This document shows, piece after piece, positions 24,984 through 34,826 of a DNA stretch of 64,000 nucleotides. A program made the translations under genes and the position numbers. Each line of letters starts with the position of its first letter. Positions within the stretch are counted from its first letter, which is position 1. A model generated the notes under the pieces. That model ran no database searches and was not told where the DNA came from. It saw nothing but the letters and a program-made list of their open reading frames with translations. Origin of the DNA: Pseudomonas brassicacearum subsp. brassicacearum (lineage in GTDB: Bacteria > Pseudomonadota > Gammaproteobacteria > Pseudomonadales > Pseudomonadaceae); NCBI RefSeq assembly GCF_008801605.1, contig NZ_VZPJ01000001.1, forward strand, positions 744,001 to 808,000. The letters run 5' to 3'.

Positions 24984-25621
24984 GCCGTTTTCGGAACAAG
25001 GTGGATGCCCAACAGGCTCATATCTTCAGCCTGCGTCTGGCGGTAATGATTCTTGCCCTGGTCTGTGCTGGGCTCTGGTACGGCTGGCGCTCGGCGCCGA
25101 CCGATCTGACCGTGCATGTACCGCCGGACCTGCGCTCAGGCAGCACGCGCAAATGGTGGGATATCCCCTCAGAGAATGTCTATGCCTTCGCGCTGTATAT
25201 CTTCGGTCAACTCAATCGCTGGCCTACGGATGGTGAACAGGATTACCGCCGCGCTATCTACAGCTTGCAGTCCTACCTGACACCCGGCTGCAAGGCCTTC
25301 CTCGAGGGCGACTATGAGTACCGCAAGGCCGCTGGCGAACTGCGTCAGCGGGTGCGTGGTGTCTACGAAATTCTGGGTCGAGGCTACAGCGAAGATCCGG
25401 AGCTCAGGGTAAAACAACTCGATCAGGACAGTTGGCTGGTCACCCTCGACCTCAACGCCGACGAGTATTACGCCGCCGAACCGGTGAAGCGGGTGGTAGT
25501 GCGTTATCCATTGCGCGTAGTGCGTTTTGACCTAGATCCCGAGCGTAATAAATGGGGGATGGCGCTGGACTGTTATCAGGGCACTCCGCAAAAAATCTCC
25601 CTGCCTGGAGGTGAGCCATGA
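24980..25621 (+). CDS. TIGR03746-family ICE protein (PFL_4703), TraE/VirB8-like
   Basis: A 213-residue protein; the ATG at 24980 overlaps the previous stop. One N-terminal membrane helix (LRLAVMILALVCAGLWYGW, about 18-36) is followed by a periplasmic domain (VYAFALYIFGQLNRWPTDGEQDYRRAIYSLQSYLTPGCKAFLE). This bitopic layout matches the TraE/VirB8 class of core scaffold proteins. Part of the tightly overlapping run from RAQPRD to the ATPase. Confidence 0.87.
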   Translation: MSRFRNKVDAQQAHIFSLRLAVMILALVCAGLWYGWRSAPTDLTVHVPPDLRSGSTRKWWDIPSENVYAFALYIFGQLNRWPTDGEQDYRRAIYSLQSYLTPGCKAFLEGDYEYRKAAGELRQRVRGVYEILGRGYSEDPELRVKQLDQDSWLVTLDLNADEYYAAEPVKRVVVRYPLRVVRFDLDPERNKWGMALDCYQGTPQKISLPGGEP

Positions 25622-26430
25622 AGCGGATGTCTACCCTCGGACTCACCGCCGCACTGATGTTATGGGGAGCAGCAGTGCAGGCCGTCGGGTTGATGCGTTG
25701 GGAACGCCTTCCCCTCGCGGTGCCACTGGTGATCAATCAGGAGCGGGTGGTCTTTGTCGATGAGGCTGTTCGAGTCGGTGTGCCCTCCACCCTGATGGGC
25801 AAACTGCGTGTTCAATCAACCGGTGGCACACTGTACCTGCGCCCGTCGGAAGCCATTGCACCTACTCGACTGCAACTGCAATCAGTCACGACGGGCGAGA
25901 TCATCCTCCTGGATATCGCGGCCACGCCTGGTGATCAACCGCTGGAGCCTGTGCGCATTCTCAAGAATGCTCAGATGCAAGCTACCGAGGCGGAATCTAG
26001 CACCGCCCCTGTTCCAGAACGCACACCGGTCCCGGTCGCGTTGACGCGCTACGCCGCACAGAGCCTGTACGCGCCGTTGCGCACCGTGGAGTCCCTGCCC
26101 GGTGTACGCCGCGTCCCGCTCAAGCTGCGCACCGAACTGCCAAGCCTGCTGCCAACCGAAAACGTGTCCGGCACACCCATCGCCGCCTGGCGACTCGGGG
26201 AGTACTGGGTGACGGCGGTGAGGTTGCGCAACCGTGGTGCAGTGACGGTGCAACTCGATCCGCGCCAGCTTCAGGCCAAGTTGTTCGCCGCGTCCTTCCA
26301 GCATGCGTTTCTTGGGCCTGTCGGCAGCCCTGAAGACACCACGATTGCCTACCTCGTCACCCGCGGTGCTGGCCTCGATCGCGCCGTGCTGCTTCCGCCC
26401 GTTGCGCGAGGTGCTGACGATGAAAGCTAA
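25618..26430 (+). CDS. TIGR03749-family ICE protein (PFL_4704), TraK/VirB9-like
   Basis: A 270-residue exported protein with signal peptide (LTAALMLWGAAVQAVG). The N-terminal block LMRWERLPLAVPLVINQERVVFVDEAVRVGVP and beta-rich repeats (GKLRVQSTGGTLYLRPSE) are typical of TIGR03749, positioned like TraK in F-type systems (outer-membrane core). Overlaps the upstream gene by ATGA and the downstream gene by 11 bases. Confidence 0.87.
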   Translation: MKRMSTLGLTAALMLWGAAVQAVGLMRWERLPLAVPLVINQERVVFVDEAVRVGVPSTLMGKLRVQSTGGTLYLRPSEAIAPTRLQLQSVTTGEIILLDIAATPGDQPLEPVRILKNAQMQATEAESSTAPVPERTPVPVALTRYAAQSLYAPLRTVESLPGVRRVPLKLRTELPSLLPTENVSGTPIAAWRLGEYWVTAVRLRNRGAVTVQLDPRQLQAKLFAASFQHAFLGPVGSPEDTTIAYLVTRGAGLDRAVLLPPVARGADDES

Positions 26431-27937
26431 CGCCTTGCTCAAATGGCTGGTACCGGCTCTGCTACTAGGCGTGGTGTTCATCATCCTGAAAACCTGGGTC
26501 GCGGGTGGTACCACGCCTTCACCAAAAAGTCCGACGGCTCAGGACAACCTCCAATTATCCGCCGAGCAGGCCAAGTCGCTCGGTATTGCGGGTGATACCC
26601 CACGCGACACGGTTGCCACCTTGGTCGGCCAGGTGAAGGCCATGCGCAGCGACATGCTCGGCCTGAAAAAACACAACGATTCGCTGCAGGCGGAGAATAA
26701 CCGCCTTCGCGAACGGGAAAGCAGCGTCGACTCGCGCATCCAGACGGCGCTTGGCAGCGTGACCCAGCAGGTCGACGAAGGCCGTCGACAAGCCAACGAG
26801 GCGCGACTCAAAGCGGAACAAGACAGTCGCCAGGCCCGTGGTCTGCTGACGCAATTGCAGGAACAGCTGTCGGGGCTGACCGGCAAAGGCAAGGACATGC
26901 CGATCGGATTGGGGCTTGAGCCGGGCGACGGGGCGCAGCTCGAAGGAGAGCATTCTGCCGACGATGCGCTGCAGTGGATTGAGCCCTCGGATGCTCCGTC
27001 CACCGACGCCCGGGGCAAAACCAAAACCGCGTCCGCCCTGAGTCTGCCTACTGCCTTCAACTCACTGGAGGGTTTGAAGGAAAATGCCATCGACCGCAGC
27101 CAGAAGCAGTTACGTGAGGTCACCAAGAGTGAACGTGACCTGACACACTCCGCTGAGCGTACCGAAGGCGCGAAACCGGTCTACACCCTTCCCGAAAACG
27201 CGACATTGATGGGCTCGGTCGCCATGACTGCGCTGATCGGCCGAGTCCCGGTGGACGGCACGGTGAATGATCCCTACCCCTTCAAGGTGCTGGTTGGGCC
27301 CGAGAATCTGACGGCCAACGGCATCGATCTGCCGGACGTTGCGGGTGCCGTAATGAGCGGCACGGCGTCCGGTGACTGGACCCTGTCGTGCGTACGCGGA
27401 CAGGTCGAGTCAATCACCTTTGTGTTTACCGACGGCACCATCCGCACGGTGCCTCAGCCGAAGGCGGTAGCCAGCCGCAACGCCTCCACCGCCCAGAGTT
27501 CGAACACCGACAAGATTCGTGGCGGACTCGGTTACCTGTCCGATCCGTTTGGCATTCCTTGCATTGCCGGCGAACGCCGCTCAAACGCTCAACAGTACCT
27601 CGGCAGCCAGAGCTTGATCACTGCCGCCGGCGCCGGTGTCGCTGCCTTGCTCGGGGATGAGCAGAACAACAGCAGTGTGATCAGTTCCGGCGGCAGTACG
27701 CTCGGGGTTACTAACAACACAGGTAACAGCGCGCTGAGTTCAATTCTCAGTGGTGGGGTCAGCGACATCCGTGAGTGGATCAACAAACTCTATGGCGAGA
27801 CCTTTGCTGCCGTATACGTGCCACCAGCCGCCCAAGTCGCGCTGCACCTCGACCATGAGATTACCATCGACTACGAGCCCAAGGGCCGGAGCGTTCGCCA
27901 TGAAAAAGACCACGTTTCTCTGCCTGACCTGGATTAG
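26420..27937 (+). CDS. TIGR03752-family ICE protein (PFL_4705), TraB/VirB10-like
   Basis: A 505-residue protein; ATG 26420 overlaps the previous gene and begins MKANALLKWLVPALLLGVVFIILK, an N-terminal membrane anchor. Residues about 70-165 are coiled coil (MRSDMLGLKKHNDSLQAENNRLREREs, KAEQDSRQARGLLTQLQEQ). The C-terminal half (ATLMGSVAMTALIGRVPVDGTVNDPYPFKVLVGPENLTANG) is a VirB10-like beta domain. It would link inner- and outer-membrane parts of the channel. Overlaps the lipoprotein gene by 38 bases. Confidence 0.88.
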   Translation: MKANALLKWLVPALLLGVVFIILKTWVAGGTTPSPKSPTAQDNLQLSAEQAKSLGIAGDTPRDTVATLVGQVKAMRSDMLGLKKHNDSLQAENNRLRERESSVDSRIQTALGSVTQQVDEGRRQANEARLKAEQDSRQARGLLTQLQEQLSGLTGKGKDMPIGLGLEPGDGAQLEGEHSADDALQWIEPSDAPSTDARGKTKTASALSLPTAFNSLEGLKENAIDRSQKQLREVTKSERDLTHSAERTEGAKPVYTLPENATLMGSVAMTALIGRVPVDGTVNDPYPFKVLVGPENLTANGIDLPDVAGAVMSGTASGDWTLSCVRGQVESITFVFTDGTIRTVPQPKAVASRNASTAQSSNTDKIRGGLGYLSDPFGIPCIAGERRSNAQQYLGSQSLITAAGAGVAALLGDEQNNSSVISSGGSTLGVTNNTGNSALSSILSGGVSDIREWINKLYGETFAAVYVPPAAQVALHLDHEITIDYEPKGRSVRHEKDHVSLPDLD

Positions 27938-28316
27938 CGTGTTTTCCTTGGTCCTGACAGGGTGTTCCACTGACAAGGAGACGCTGCTGCCCCATGGCGA
28001 GCAAACCATGCTGGACATCTGGAACGGTGCCGGGTCGCAAGGCACTCAGCAGCAACTGTTGGATGCTCGGCAACAGTTACGCCGCCCGTTGGCCCAGGCA
28101 GATTTCTCCGTTGCTCTCCAGGAGCCGTACACGCGCACAGCGGCGAACGAGATCCGCAACCTGTTCCCTCGCTTGCCCAATCCCGATCTGGTGCTGTACG
28201 TGTATCCGCACCTGAGCGGTACCGAGCAGGCACCGGTCCCGGGTTACTCGACCGTTTTTCCGTTTTACCAACGGGTGCAGTACGCATTACCGGGTGAACG
28301 TCAGGAAGACTTGTAG
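27900..28316 (+). CDS. TIGR03751-family conjugative lipoprotein, TraV-like
   Basis: A 138-residue lipoprotein (LTWISVFSLVLTGC, Cys 21). The mature part, STDKETLLPHGEQTMLDIWNGAG and PYTRTAANEIRNLFPRLPNPDLVLYVYPHL, is typical of TIGR03751. Start at ATG 27900 lies inside the end of the previous gene. It probably supports outer-membrane insertion of the core complex, like TraV/VirB7. Its last stop base is also the first base of the GTG start of the ATPase gene. Confidence 0.88.
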   Translation: MKKTTFLCLTWISVFSLVLTGCSTDKETLLPHGEQTMLDIWNGAGSQGTQQQLLDARQQLRRPLAQADFSVALQEPYTRTAANEIRNLFPRLPNPDLVLYVYPHLSGTEQAPVPGYSTVFPFYQRVQYALPGERQEDL

Positions 28317-31069
28317 TGCCTACCGACGACTCGGGCAAGGGCTCTTCTGCATGGAAAGCCTGGCGCCACCCATCGCGCCCTCGTACCACCTTGGCCGATG
28401 AAGCTGCACTGTATGCACACAACCCTAGCTTCACCGATCACCTGCCTTGGGTCGAATACCTCGACACCGAGCAGTGTTTTCTACTGGATGACAATCGCTC
28501 GGTGGGGGCGGTGTTCGAGTTACTGCCCATCGGCACCGAAGGGCGCGAACCCGATTGGCTGATGGCTGCCCGCAATGCCCTTGAGCATGCCCTGCAGGAT
28601 AGTTTTGATGAGTTGGATCAAGCGCCGTGGGTGGTGCAGTTTTTTTGCCAGGACGACAACGACTTCGTTCCCTATCTGACCCGGCTTACCGAATATATTC
28701 AAGACAGTGCGCGCGGCACGGTCTTCACCGAAGCATATTTGGAACTCAGTCGCCGTCATCTGAAGGCCATCGCCAAGCCGGGAGGTCTGTTCGAGGACAA
28801 GGCCGTCACCCGCCTGCCCTGGCGTGGCAATAACCGACGGGTGCGCCTGGTGGTCTATCGCTGGTTTGAGTCTGACGCTGATGAGACGGGACTCACCCCA
28901 GTGCAATCCCTGCAACAGGCTTGCGAACGTATCGGTGCTTCTTTGCAGGCCTGCGGTGTGCAATCGGCGCGAGTCGATGGCCGAGGTTTGTATGCCTGGT
29001 TGTTGCCCTGGTTCAATCCGGCACCCAGGCTCACCGATGAAGCGCCCGAGGAATTCTACCGCCGCGTGGCCTATCCAGAGTCGAGCGAAGATGAGTCACT
29101 AGAACTGCCCTTCGATCATGACTTTGCCGAACGCCTGTTTTTCAATGAGCCGCATTCGGATGTACCTCGCGGACTCTGGTTTTTCGACGATCAGCCCCAC
29201 CGGGTGATGGTGGTGGACAAACTACGGCGGGCACCGTCGATTGGTCAACTCACCGGGGAAGCCCGCAAGGGTGACGCGGTGAATACGCTGTTTGACCAGT
29301 TGCCTGAAGGCACGGTAATGAGCCTGACCCTGGTGGTTAAACCCCAAGATGTACTCGAGGATCAATTGAACCGCCTGGCCCGCAAATCCATCGGAGAAAA
29401 CCTGGCCTCAGCCCAGACCCGCCAGGATGTCGAAGAGGCTCGCGCGATCATCGGCCGCCAGCACAAGCTATACCGGGGCACCCTGGCGTTTTACGTACGC
29501 GGTCACGATGAGCAGCAATTGCACCAGCGCTCGGTCAGCCTGGCCAGCGCACTGCTGGGTGCGGGGCTGCAACCGGTACGCGAAGGCGATGAGGTCGCCG
29601 CCTGCAACAGTTACCTGCGTTGGCTACCAATGGCTTACAACCCGGCCCGCGACACGCGCAACTGGTACACGCGACTGATGTTCGCCCAGCACCTGGCGAA
29701 TCTGCTCCCGGTATGGGGCCGCAGCACCGGTACCGGCCACCCGGGCATCACCCTGTTCAATCGTGGTGGCTCGCCGTTGAGCTTTGATCCATTGTCACGC
29801 CTAGATCGGGCCATGAACGGCCATCTGCTGTTGTTCGGCCCGACCGGCGCCGGTAAGTCGGCCACCCTGGTCACCCTGCTGATGCAGGTCATGGCGGTGT
29901 ACCGCCCTCGCCTGTTTATCGTCGAGGCCGGTAACTCATTCGGTTTGCAGGGCGACTACTTCGCAACCCAGGGTTTGTCGGTCAATAAGGTCCAATTGAA
30001 ACCTGGCGCCTCGGTCAGTCTCGCCCCGTTCGCCGATGCCTGGCGCCTGGTCGAGCAGCCAGATCAGATGGCGAGCCTGTCAATCGATGAGTGGGACGAT
30101 GAGGTAATAACCAGTCGCGAAGACCAACGTGATGTTCTCGGAGAACTGGAAATCACCGCCAGGCTGATGATCACCGGCGGAGAAGCCAAGGAAGAGGCGC
30201 GCCTGAGTCGAGCCGATCGCAGTCTGATCCGCGAGTGCATTCTCGATGCAGCGCAGACCTGTGTCGCGTCGGGTCGCCAGGTATTGACCCGCGACGTACG
30301 CGACGCGTTACTGCAAGTCGCCAGCGACACGCACTTACCTGAAAAGCGTCGTGAGCGTGCCCAGGAAATGGGAGAGTCCATCGACCTATTTTGCCAGGGT
30401 TTCGAGGGTGAACTGTTCGATTGCGAAGGCACACCTTGGCCCGAAAGCGATGTGACCATCGTCGACCTGGCCACCTATGCTCGTGAGGGCTACGAAGCAC
30501 AGATGTCCATCAGCTACATCAGCCTGATGAACACCGTGAACAACCTTGCTGAACGCGACCAGTACCTCGGCCGACCGATCATCATGGTCACCGATGAGGG
30601 TCATATCATCACCAAAAACCCACTGTTGGCGCCGTTCGTGGTCAAGGGCACAAAGATGTGGCGCAAGCTCGGAGCCTGGTTCTGGCTGGCGACGCAAAAC
30701 CTTGCCGACTTCCCCACCGCCGCGCAGACCATGCTCAACATGATCGAATGGTGGATTTGCTTGAACATGCCGCCCGCGGAAATCGAAGAAATCGCACGGT
30801 TCAAGAAACTCACGCCGGCACAGAAAGCCTTGCTGCTCTCCGCCAGTAAGGAGTCGGGAAAATATACTGAGGGTGTCGTGCTATCGAAGAAGCTCGAAAC
30901 GTTGTTTCGAACTGTTCCGCCTAGCCTCTATCTCGCCCTCGCCATGACGGAGCCGGAGGAAAAAGCCGAGCGTTGGAAACTGATACAGGACAACGGCTGC
31001 TCGGAGCTGGAAGCCGCCTACCGGGTGGCTGACAGGATCGATCGAATCAGAGGAATAGAGCCAGGATAG
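28316..31069 (+). CDS. Conjugative transfer ATPase, PFL_4706 family (VirB4/TraC-like)
   Basis: A 917-residue ATPase starting at GTG. Walker A is FGPTGAGKSATLV (about residues 506-518) and Walker B is RPIIMVTDEGHII (about 753-765). The N-terminal half has the VirB4 features LDTEQCFLLDDNRSVGAVFEL and a long helical region. It powers assembly of the mating apparatus at the inner membrane. Gene order after the TIGR03751 lipoprotein is canonical; immediately downstream the core is broken by opposite-strand cargo. Confidence 0.94.
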   Translation: MPTDDSGKGSSAWKAWRHPSRPRTTLADEAALYAHNPSFTDHLPWVEYLDTEQCFLLDDNRSVGAVFELLPIGTEGREPDWLMAARNALEHALQDSFDELDQAPWVVQFFCQDDNDFVPYLTRLTEYIQDSARGTVFTEAYLELSRRHLKAIAKPGGLFEDKAVTRLPWRGNNRRVRLVVYRWFESDADETGLTPVQSLQQACERIGASLQACGVQSARVDGRGLYAWLLPWFNPAPRLTDEAPEEFYRRVAYPESSEDESLELPFDHDFAERLFFNEPHSDVPRGLWFFDDQPHRVMVVDKLRRAPSIGQLTGEARKGDAVNTLFDQLPEGTVMSLTLVVKPQDVLEDQLNRLARKSIGENLASAQTRQDVEEARAIIGRQHKLYRGTLAFYVRGHDEQQLHQRSVSLASALLGAGLQPVREGDEVAACNSYLRWLPMAYNPARDTRNWYTRLMFAQHLANLLPVWGRSTGTGHPGITLFNRGGSPLSFDPLSRLDRAMNGHLLLFGPTGAGKSATLVTLLMQVMAVYRPRLFIVEAGNSFGLQGDYFATQGLSVNKVQLKPGASVSLAPFADAWRLVEQPDQMASLSIDEWDDEVITSREDQRDVLGELEITARLMITGGEAKEEARLSRADRSLIRECILDAAQTCVASGRQVLTRDVRDALLQVASDTHLPEKRRERAQEMGESIDLFCQGFEGELFDCEGTPWPESDVTIVDLATYAREGYEAQMSISYISLMNTVNNLAERDQYLGRPIIMVTDEGHIITKNPLLAPFVVKGTKMWRKLGAWFWLATQNLADFPTAAQTMLNMIEWWICLNMPPAEIEEIARFKKLTPAQKALLLSASKESGKYTEGVVLSKKLETLFRTVPPSLYLALAMTEPEEKAERWKLIQDNGCSELEAAYRVADRIDRIRGIEPG

Positions 31070-31082
31070 TTGACTGAAACCC

Positions 31083-32339
31083 TCAGCGAGGCAGCTTGTC
31101 TGCATGGATAAAGGTCGAGCTATAAAAGGTATCGTCGTAGATGGCTGACATGACCACCCCAGCCTCACGCGTCATCTTGCAGTACATGCTCACTAGACGC
31201 AGGATGTTCTTTCTCATCATCGAGTGACTGCGGTATAGCGTGTCAGGATTGATCTTGAGACCGTATTCCAAAAGCCTCTGCCTCACGACCTCGGTGAGAG
31301 TGTCCTTGTTGTCACAAGCATTGAAGATCGCAGCGACCTTCAGATCAGATATCTCAAAAGACTCGGAGCCATTGCGATACTTTTCCTGAGCAGCATTATG
31401 GTACTCACGGGAAAGTTGCATTTCCACCATGCCCGCTCCCAGGATGCTCAGCCAACTGGCCAGCGTGCCGGTGTGCATACGTAACCGTGCCTTGCGACTC
31501 CCCCACTGGTCGAAAAAACGCTGTACTTGTTCTGCGCTCGTCAGGTCACGACCATTGATCAGCGGGATACCGCGCAGGCTCGACTTGGCAACGGATTCAT
31601 TGAAGACTTTTTGTATATCAAGCAGGCGAACAATAGTCGCCTCCTTCAGCTCGAATTTCGCCTGCCCAAGAAATACAGACGTGGAATTATCTTTGCTAAT
31701 CATTACCTTTAGGCTGTGTACGATCATCTCATGATCGGCCAACAAGGTAAGGCGAGTTATAAATCTGTCATTAAATTCGTTACTTATCCGATCTGAGCAA
31801 TTTTTTGTCACAGGCAATACCCCTGCAACAATCAACCAACAATAGATACCCACAGACACATCTCTAAATTCGCATGCAAAGCAGCGCATCACTAGGTCGC
31901 GCCTGACTAGCGCTGAGTAGCCAGCGAATTCACTCTTTAGAGCTTCAGCAATCTCCAGGGCGTAGCTCGCGTCAAACCCCGTAGACTTTTCCGCTAGGAC
32001 CAGCATAAAAGCCATCTGGAAATCACTCGTAAAGTGATTAACCGCTTCGACCGTCTGCGTGGACAGATCGGGGGGTAGCGCCGTGACTGGGAAAACCTGC
32101 ATCCACTCAGCCATGGTGTTGGTCAGGCTTACCTCCAAGAAGTAGTACGCGAAGTGCTTGATAAGCTCAGCCTCGCGACCTGAATACTGACTCTCAGCCA
32201 TCTGCGTTACACGCTTGATGACGGTCTCAAGTTGTTGTTGCTCCTCGTCGTTCATCCCTCGATGAACGACAAGTTCGTTAAAAAAGATCTGGTCCAGAAA
32301 ATCCAAGCCAGCCTTCTGTGCCTTCGTGATGCGAGCCAT
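31083..32339 (-). CDS. Unknown 418-residue protein, cargo
   Basis: A soluble, helix-rich protein (MARITKAQKAGLDFLDQIFFN ... TMMAIYDDTFYSS-like ending SAIYDDTFYSSTFIHADKLPR). I see no catalytic motif and no signal peptide; one moderately hydrophobic stretch lies at GIYCWLIVAGVLPV (about 174-187). It begins on the base after the stop of the Gly/Ala-rich membrane protein gene upstream, so the two are surely translated together. It converges with the ATPase gene. Function unknown; pairing with a membrane-active partner suggests a two-gene module. Confidence 0.75.
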   Translation of the reverse strand: MARITKAQKAGLDFLDQIFFNELVVHRGMNDEEQQQLETVIKRVTQMAESQYSGREAELIKHFAYYFLEVSLTNTMAEWMQVFPVTALPPDLSTQTVEAVNHFTSDFQMAFMLVLAEKSTGFDASYALEIAEALKSEFAGYSALVRRDLVMRCFACEFRDVSVGIYCWLIVAGVLPVTKNCSDRISNEFNDRFITRLTLLADHEMIVHSLKVMISKDNSTSVFLGQAKFELKEATIVRLLDIQKVFNESVAKSSLRGIPLINGRDLTSAEQVQRFFDQWGSRKARLRMHTGTLASWLSILGAGMVEMQLSREYHNAAQEKYRNGSESFEISDLKVAAIFNACDNKDTLTEVVRQRLLEYGLKINPDTLYRSHSMMRKNILRLVSMYCKMTREAGVVMSAIYDDTFYSSTFIHADKLPR

Positions 32340-32792
32340 CTACGCTTTCCCTTTCTTCTCTGCCTCTGCGACACCTACCGCTACACCGATGCTTGCAGTA
32401 GCGCCCACAGCCGCCCCCGTTGTCGCCACGACCGTCGCGCCAACCGCCATGCCACCGCCACCAGCCGCGATAGCACCACCGCCAAGCGCCGCCAACGACG
32501 CATTGGTCAATGCAGCGCCTGAAAGCGAGCTGATGGCCGTACCGGAAGCCGTTGCTCCCAGCAGCCCAGAGGCGCCAACGGTTGCGGCAATCGGACCTGC
32601 AAAGGCCGCGGCGGCGCCACCGGTGGCAATAGTACCAATACAGATCAGGGCCGTCTTGCCAGGGTTCTCCATCACCGTTTCAACTGCCAAACTGGCCAGA
32701 TCCCCCGCCGTGCTGACTGCAGCAACCGCCAAATCGCTTACCGCGCCAGTAGCGCTTCCAACAAAATCAAAAACCGAATCGAAGAAAGACAT
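32340..32792 (-). CDS. Gly/Ala-rich hydrophobic protein, possible membrane-active partner
   Basis: A 150-residue protein; ATG 32792 preceded by GGAG is chosen over a frame 10 codons longer. After a short helix (SFFDSVFDFVGSATGAVSDLAVAAVS) the protein is almost wholly Gly, Ala, Ser, Thr and Val, with at least two long hydrophobic stretches (GKTALICIGTIATGGAAAAFAGPIA and AGGGGMAVGATVVATTGAAVG), and ends in EAEKKGKA. Composition recalls bacteriocin- or holin-like membrane proteins, but no family is certain. Directly coupled to the 418-residue gene. Confidence 0.7.
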   Translation of the reverse strand: MSFFDSVFDFVGSATGAVSDLAVAAVSTAGDLASLAVETVMENPGKTALICIGTIATGGAAAAFAGPIAATVGASGLLGATASGTAISSLSGAALTNASLAALGGGAIAAGGGGMAVGATVVATTGAAVGATASIGVAVGVAEAEKKGKA

Positions 32793-32822
32793 AGTGAGCT
32801 CCAGGTTTTGTTCGGAGGACAT

Positions 32823-33266
32823 TTCCGAATGACTTGGAGGCTATTGTGTTGAGTCAGCTTGGCGCAGACTATTGCTAAAACAATCGCACTTTTTCCTACA
32901 CTGCACCAGCAAATGGCGGCTGCGCCATCAGCAGCAACATGGCGAGCATTCTGGGTCGTTACCGATCTTATTGGGAGCTAGAAGCACGATGCTATCTTGG
33001 TAAACCAGGCAGAACTCTTTACGAGGCTGAGTCACGCCAATATAAAAAGCCACCGGGCTTCGAACATAGCATGCTTAGAATCGCGCCAGTTTGGAAAATC
33101 TTCGCTGTTGATACCAAACAAGATGACCGCATCAGACTCTCCCCCCTTCGCACTGTGGAGGGTACTTAAAATTACTCACCCCGAGCCATCGATCCGTCCA
33201 GAAAATACATGAAACACCATGTCGAGCCCTGCGCCGGACCGGCGCCCCCCTCAGCATGATGGAGGA
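32823..33266. other. Gene-free stretch between cargo genes
   Basis: About 440 bases. No frame shows a plausible protein. A GC-rich self-complementary hairpin (GCGCCGG/CCGGCGC) lies near 33231-33247, close to the end of the 519-residue gene, and may terminate it. The rest presumably carries the promoter of the Gly/Ala-rich gene. Confidence 0.4.
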
Positions 33267-34826
33267 TCAGAAAATCCAGTCGGTTGGGTCAACGCCCTTA
33301 TAGGAAATAGCGTCCTTGTTGAACACCATGTTGACCCTCGCTTTGTCCAGCGCGTCGATGCTGCGACTCTGCCAATCCCCCAGACTGTCCCTCCAAGTAA
33401 ACCGAAGTTTTGCGTCCGGCACGAACTCCAACCGCCCGACAATTTCCTTGGGCTGTGTTGGGTCACTCCCGACACCCAATGCGTCCGCAAGCACTGTCAG
33501 CTTCGCCAGCGCGACGACCTCACCTCTATCGGCTACCGAGAAGAACCGGGCAAAGCGCTCTAAGCCCTTGGGATACTGATGCTCATAGATTGCCTGCATG
33601 AGCTGTTGGTCCCCCAGTAGCCGCTCCAGCGGAAAAGACTTGATGACGGCGGTACCCGTGGCTTGTGCATAACGAATCGCCAGGTGAGACCTTCCACTGA
33701 GCGTATTATCCATTCCCAGCATTAGGCCATCCTCCAGCAGATCGCTAATCAGAGTCGCGACGCACGCCCGAATAGCCTCCCGGTCCACCGGTTCAGTTTC
33801 TTCCGGGAGGTAGAAACTCATCATGTCAGGAGAAGGCAATTGAGTAATCCAGCCTTTGGCTACTGCCAGGCGGTAGTCCATCCTTGCATCGCGCTGTAGC
33901 TCCGGCAGCGCCTGAAGGAATGCCGCCAGGTCAGCATTGAACGGATCGACCGCTGCGATGTGTTCGAGCGCTTCCTCCACCTTGTAACGGGAGGTACTTT
34001 GCAAAAGGTTGGTAGCGTATTTCAGTGCGAGCTCACCGAGGGGCGAACCTTTGTCATAGTCCTTGAGGTTGAGATAGGACTGGTAACGAAGCGCCTCGGG
34101 TGCCGAGGTATCCTGTAGGTATCTCGCTTCGACGTCCACCAGATTTCTATTGCGCGAAAGGATCTGCAGTATGTCCAACTTTCTTCTTGAGTCGAAGCGC
34201 GGGTCTTCAATTAGTCCAACAAGATCGCGCCCTAACTCGTTCTCACCGACGATAACGCCCCATTCCCCACCAGCCACTGCCAACAAGCGCAGCGCATCGT
34301 AAAAGTCTTGGTGGTCAGATGATGGCGAGCGAACTATCGCCATCAGACGTTTCTGGTCGCCAACCTTGAAGCGTAGATTGACGATGGGGCTGTGCTGCGA
34401 CTTCTGCCGAGCGAGCTGGATCATGTAGGAGTCAAGCAAGGCACGGGTGCGGTAAGCATCAAAGGTCTTGCTAGCCGGCGAGTGCTGATCGTCCAGTGAC
34501 AGCCAAGACTCAATCCTCTGTGTCATGAGCGTTTCCAAGGTGGACTTGAGGCTACTGGTGGTCAGCCAGGCGAGCGCGCCACCGATTACCACCACGGCAA
34601 GCAGGATCCAGTTAAGAAGGCTAACTGCTCTCGCGACGGGCTCGTTGGCCTTTGCGATCAGATCCGTGCTCAACTCGTACTTGAGTTCTTGGATTTTCTC
34701 CTGGCAGTCGCGCTGTATACCCTTCATCGCCTCCAGAGACTTCGAAGAGCTGCGCTCGATTTTCTTTGCCAAGCGCCGAATCTCTTCAATCGCTTGTTCC
34801 GGTGTAACAACGTTTTCGTGGTTCAT
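33267..34826 (-). CDS. Unknown 519-residue membrane-anchored protein, cargo
   Basis: The N-terminus is charged and coiled-coil-like (PEQAIEEIRRLAKKIERSSSKSLEAMKGIQ, about 9-60). One clear membrane helix follows (LLNWILLAVVVIGGALAWLTT, about 70-90). The remaining 430 residues form a large soluble domain, rich in helices (YDALRLLAVAGGEWGV, RKLDILQILSRNRNLVDVEARYL, alpha-solenoid in look). No enzyme motif seen. It could be a membrane-tethered sensor or scaffold. Stands alone on the minus strand in the second cargo block. Confidence 0.75.
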   Translation of the reverse strand: MNHENVVTPEQAIEEIRRLAKKIERSSSKSLEAMKGIQRDCQEKIQELKYELSTDLIAKANEPVARAVSLLNWILLAVVVIGGALAWLTTSSLKSTLETLMTQRIESWLSLDDQHSPASKTFDAYRTRALLDSYMIQLARQKSQHSPIVNLRFKVGDQKRLMAIVRSPSSDHQDFYDALRLLAVAGGEWGVIVGENELGRDLVGLIEDPRFDSRRKLDILQILSRNRNLVDVEARYLQDTSAPEALRYQSYLNLKDYDKGSPLGELALKYATNLLQSTSRYKVEEALEHIAAVDPFNADLAAFLQALPELQRDARMDYRLAVAKGWITQLPSPDMMSFYLPEETEPVDREAIRACVATLISDLLEDGLMLGMDNTLSGRSHLAIRYAQATGTAVIKSFPLERLLGDQQLMQAIYEHQYPKGLERFARFFSVADRGEVVALAKLTVLADALGVGSDPTQPKEIVGRLEFVPDAKLRFTWRDSLGDWQSRSIDALDKARVNMVFNKDAISYKGVDPTDWIF

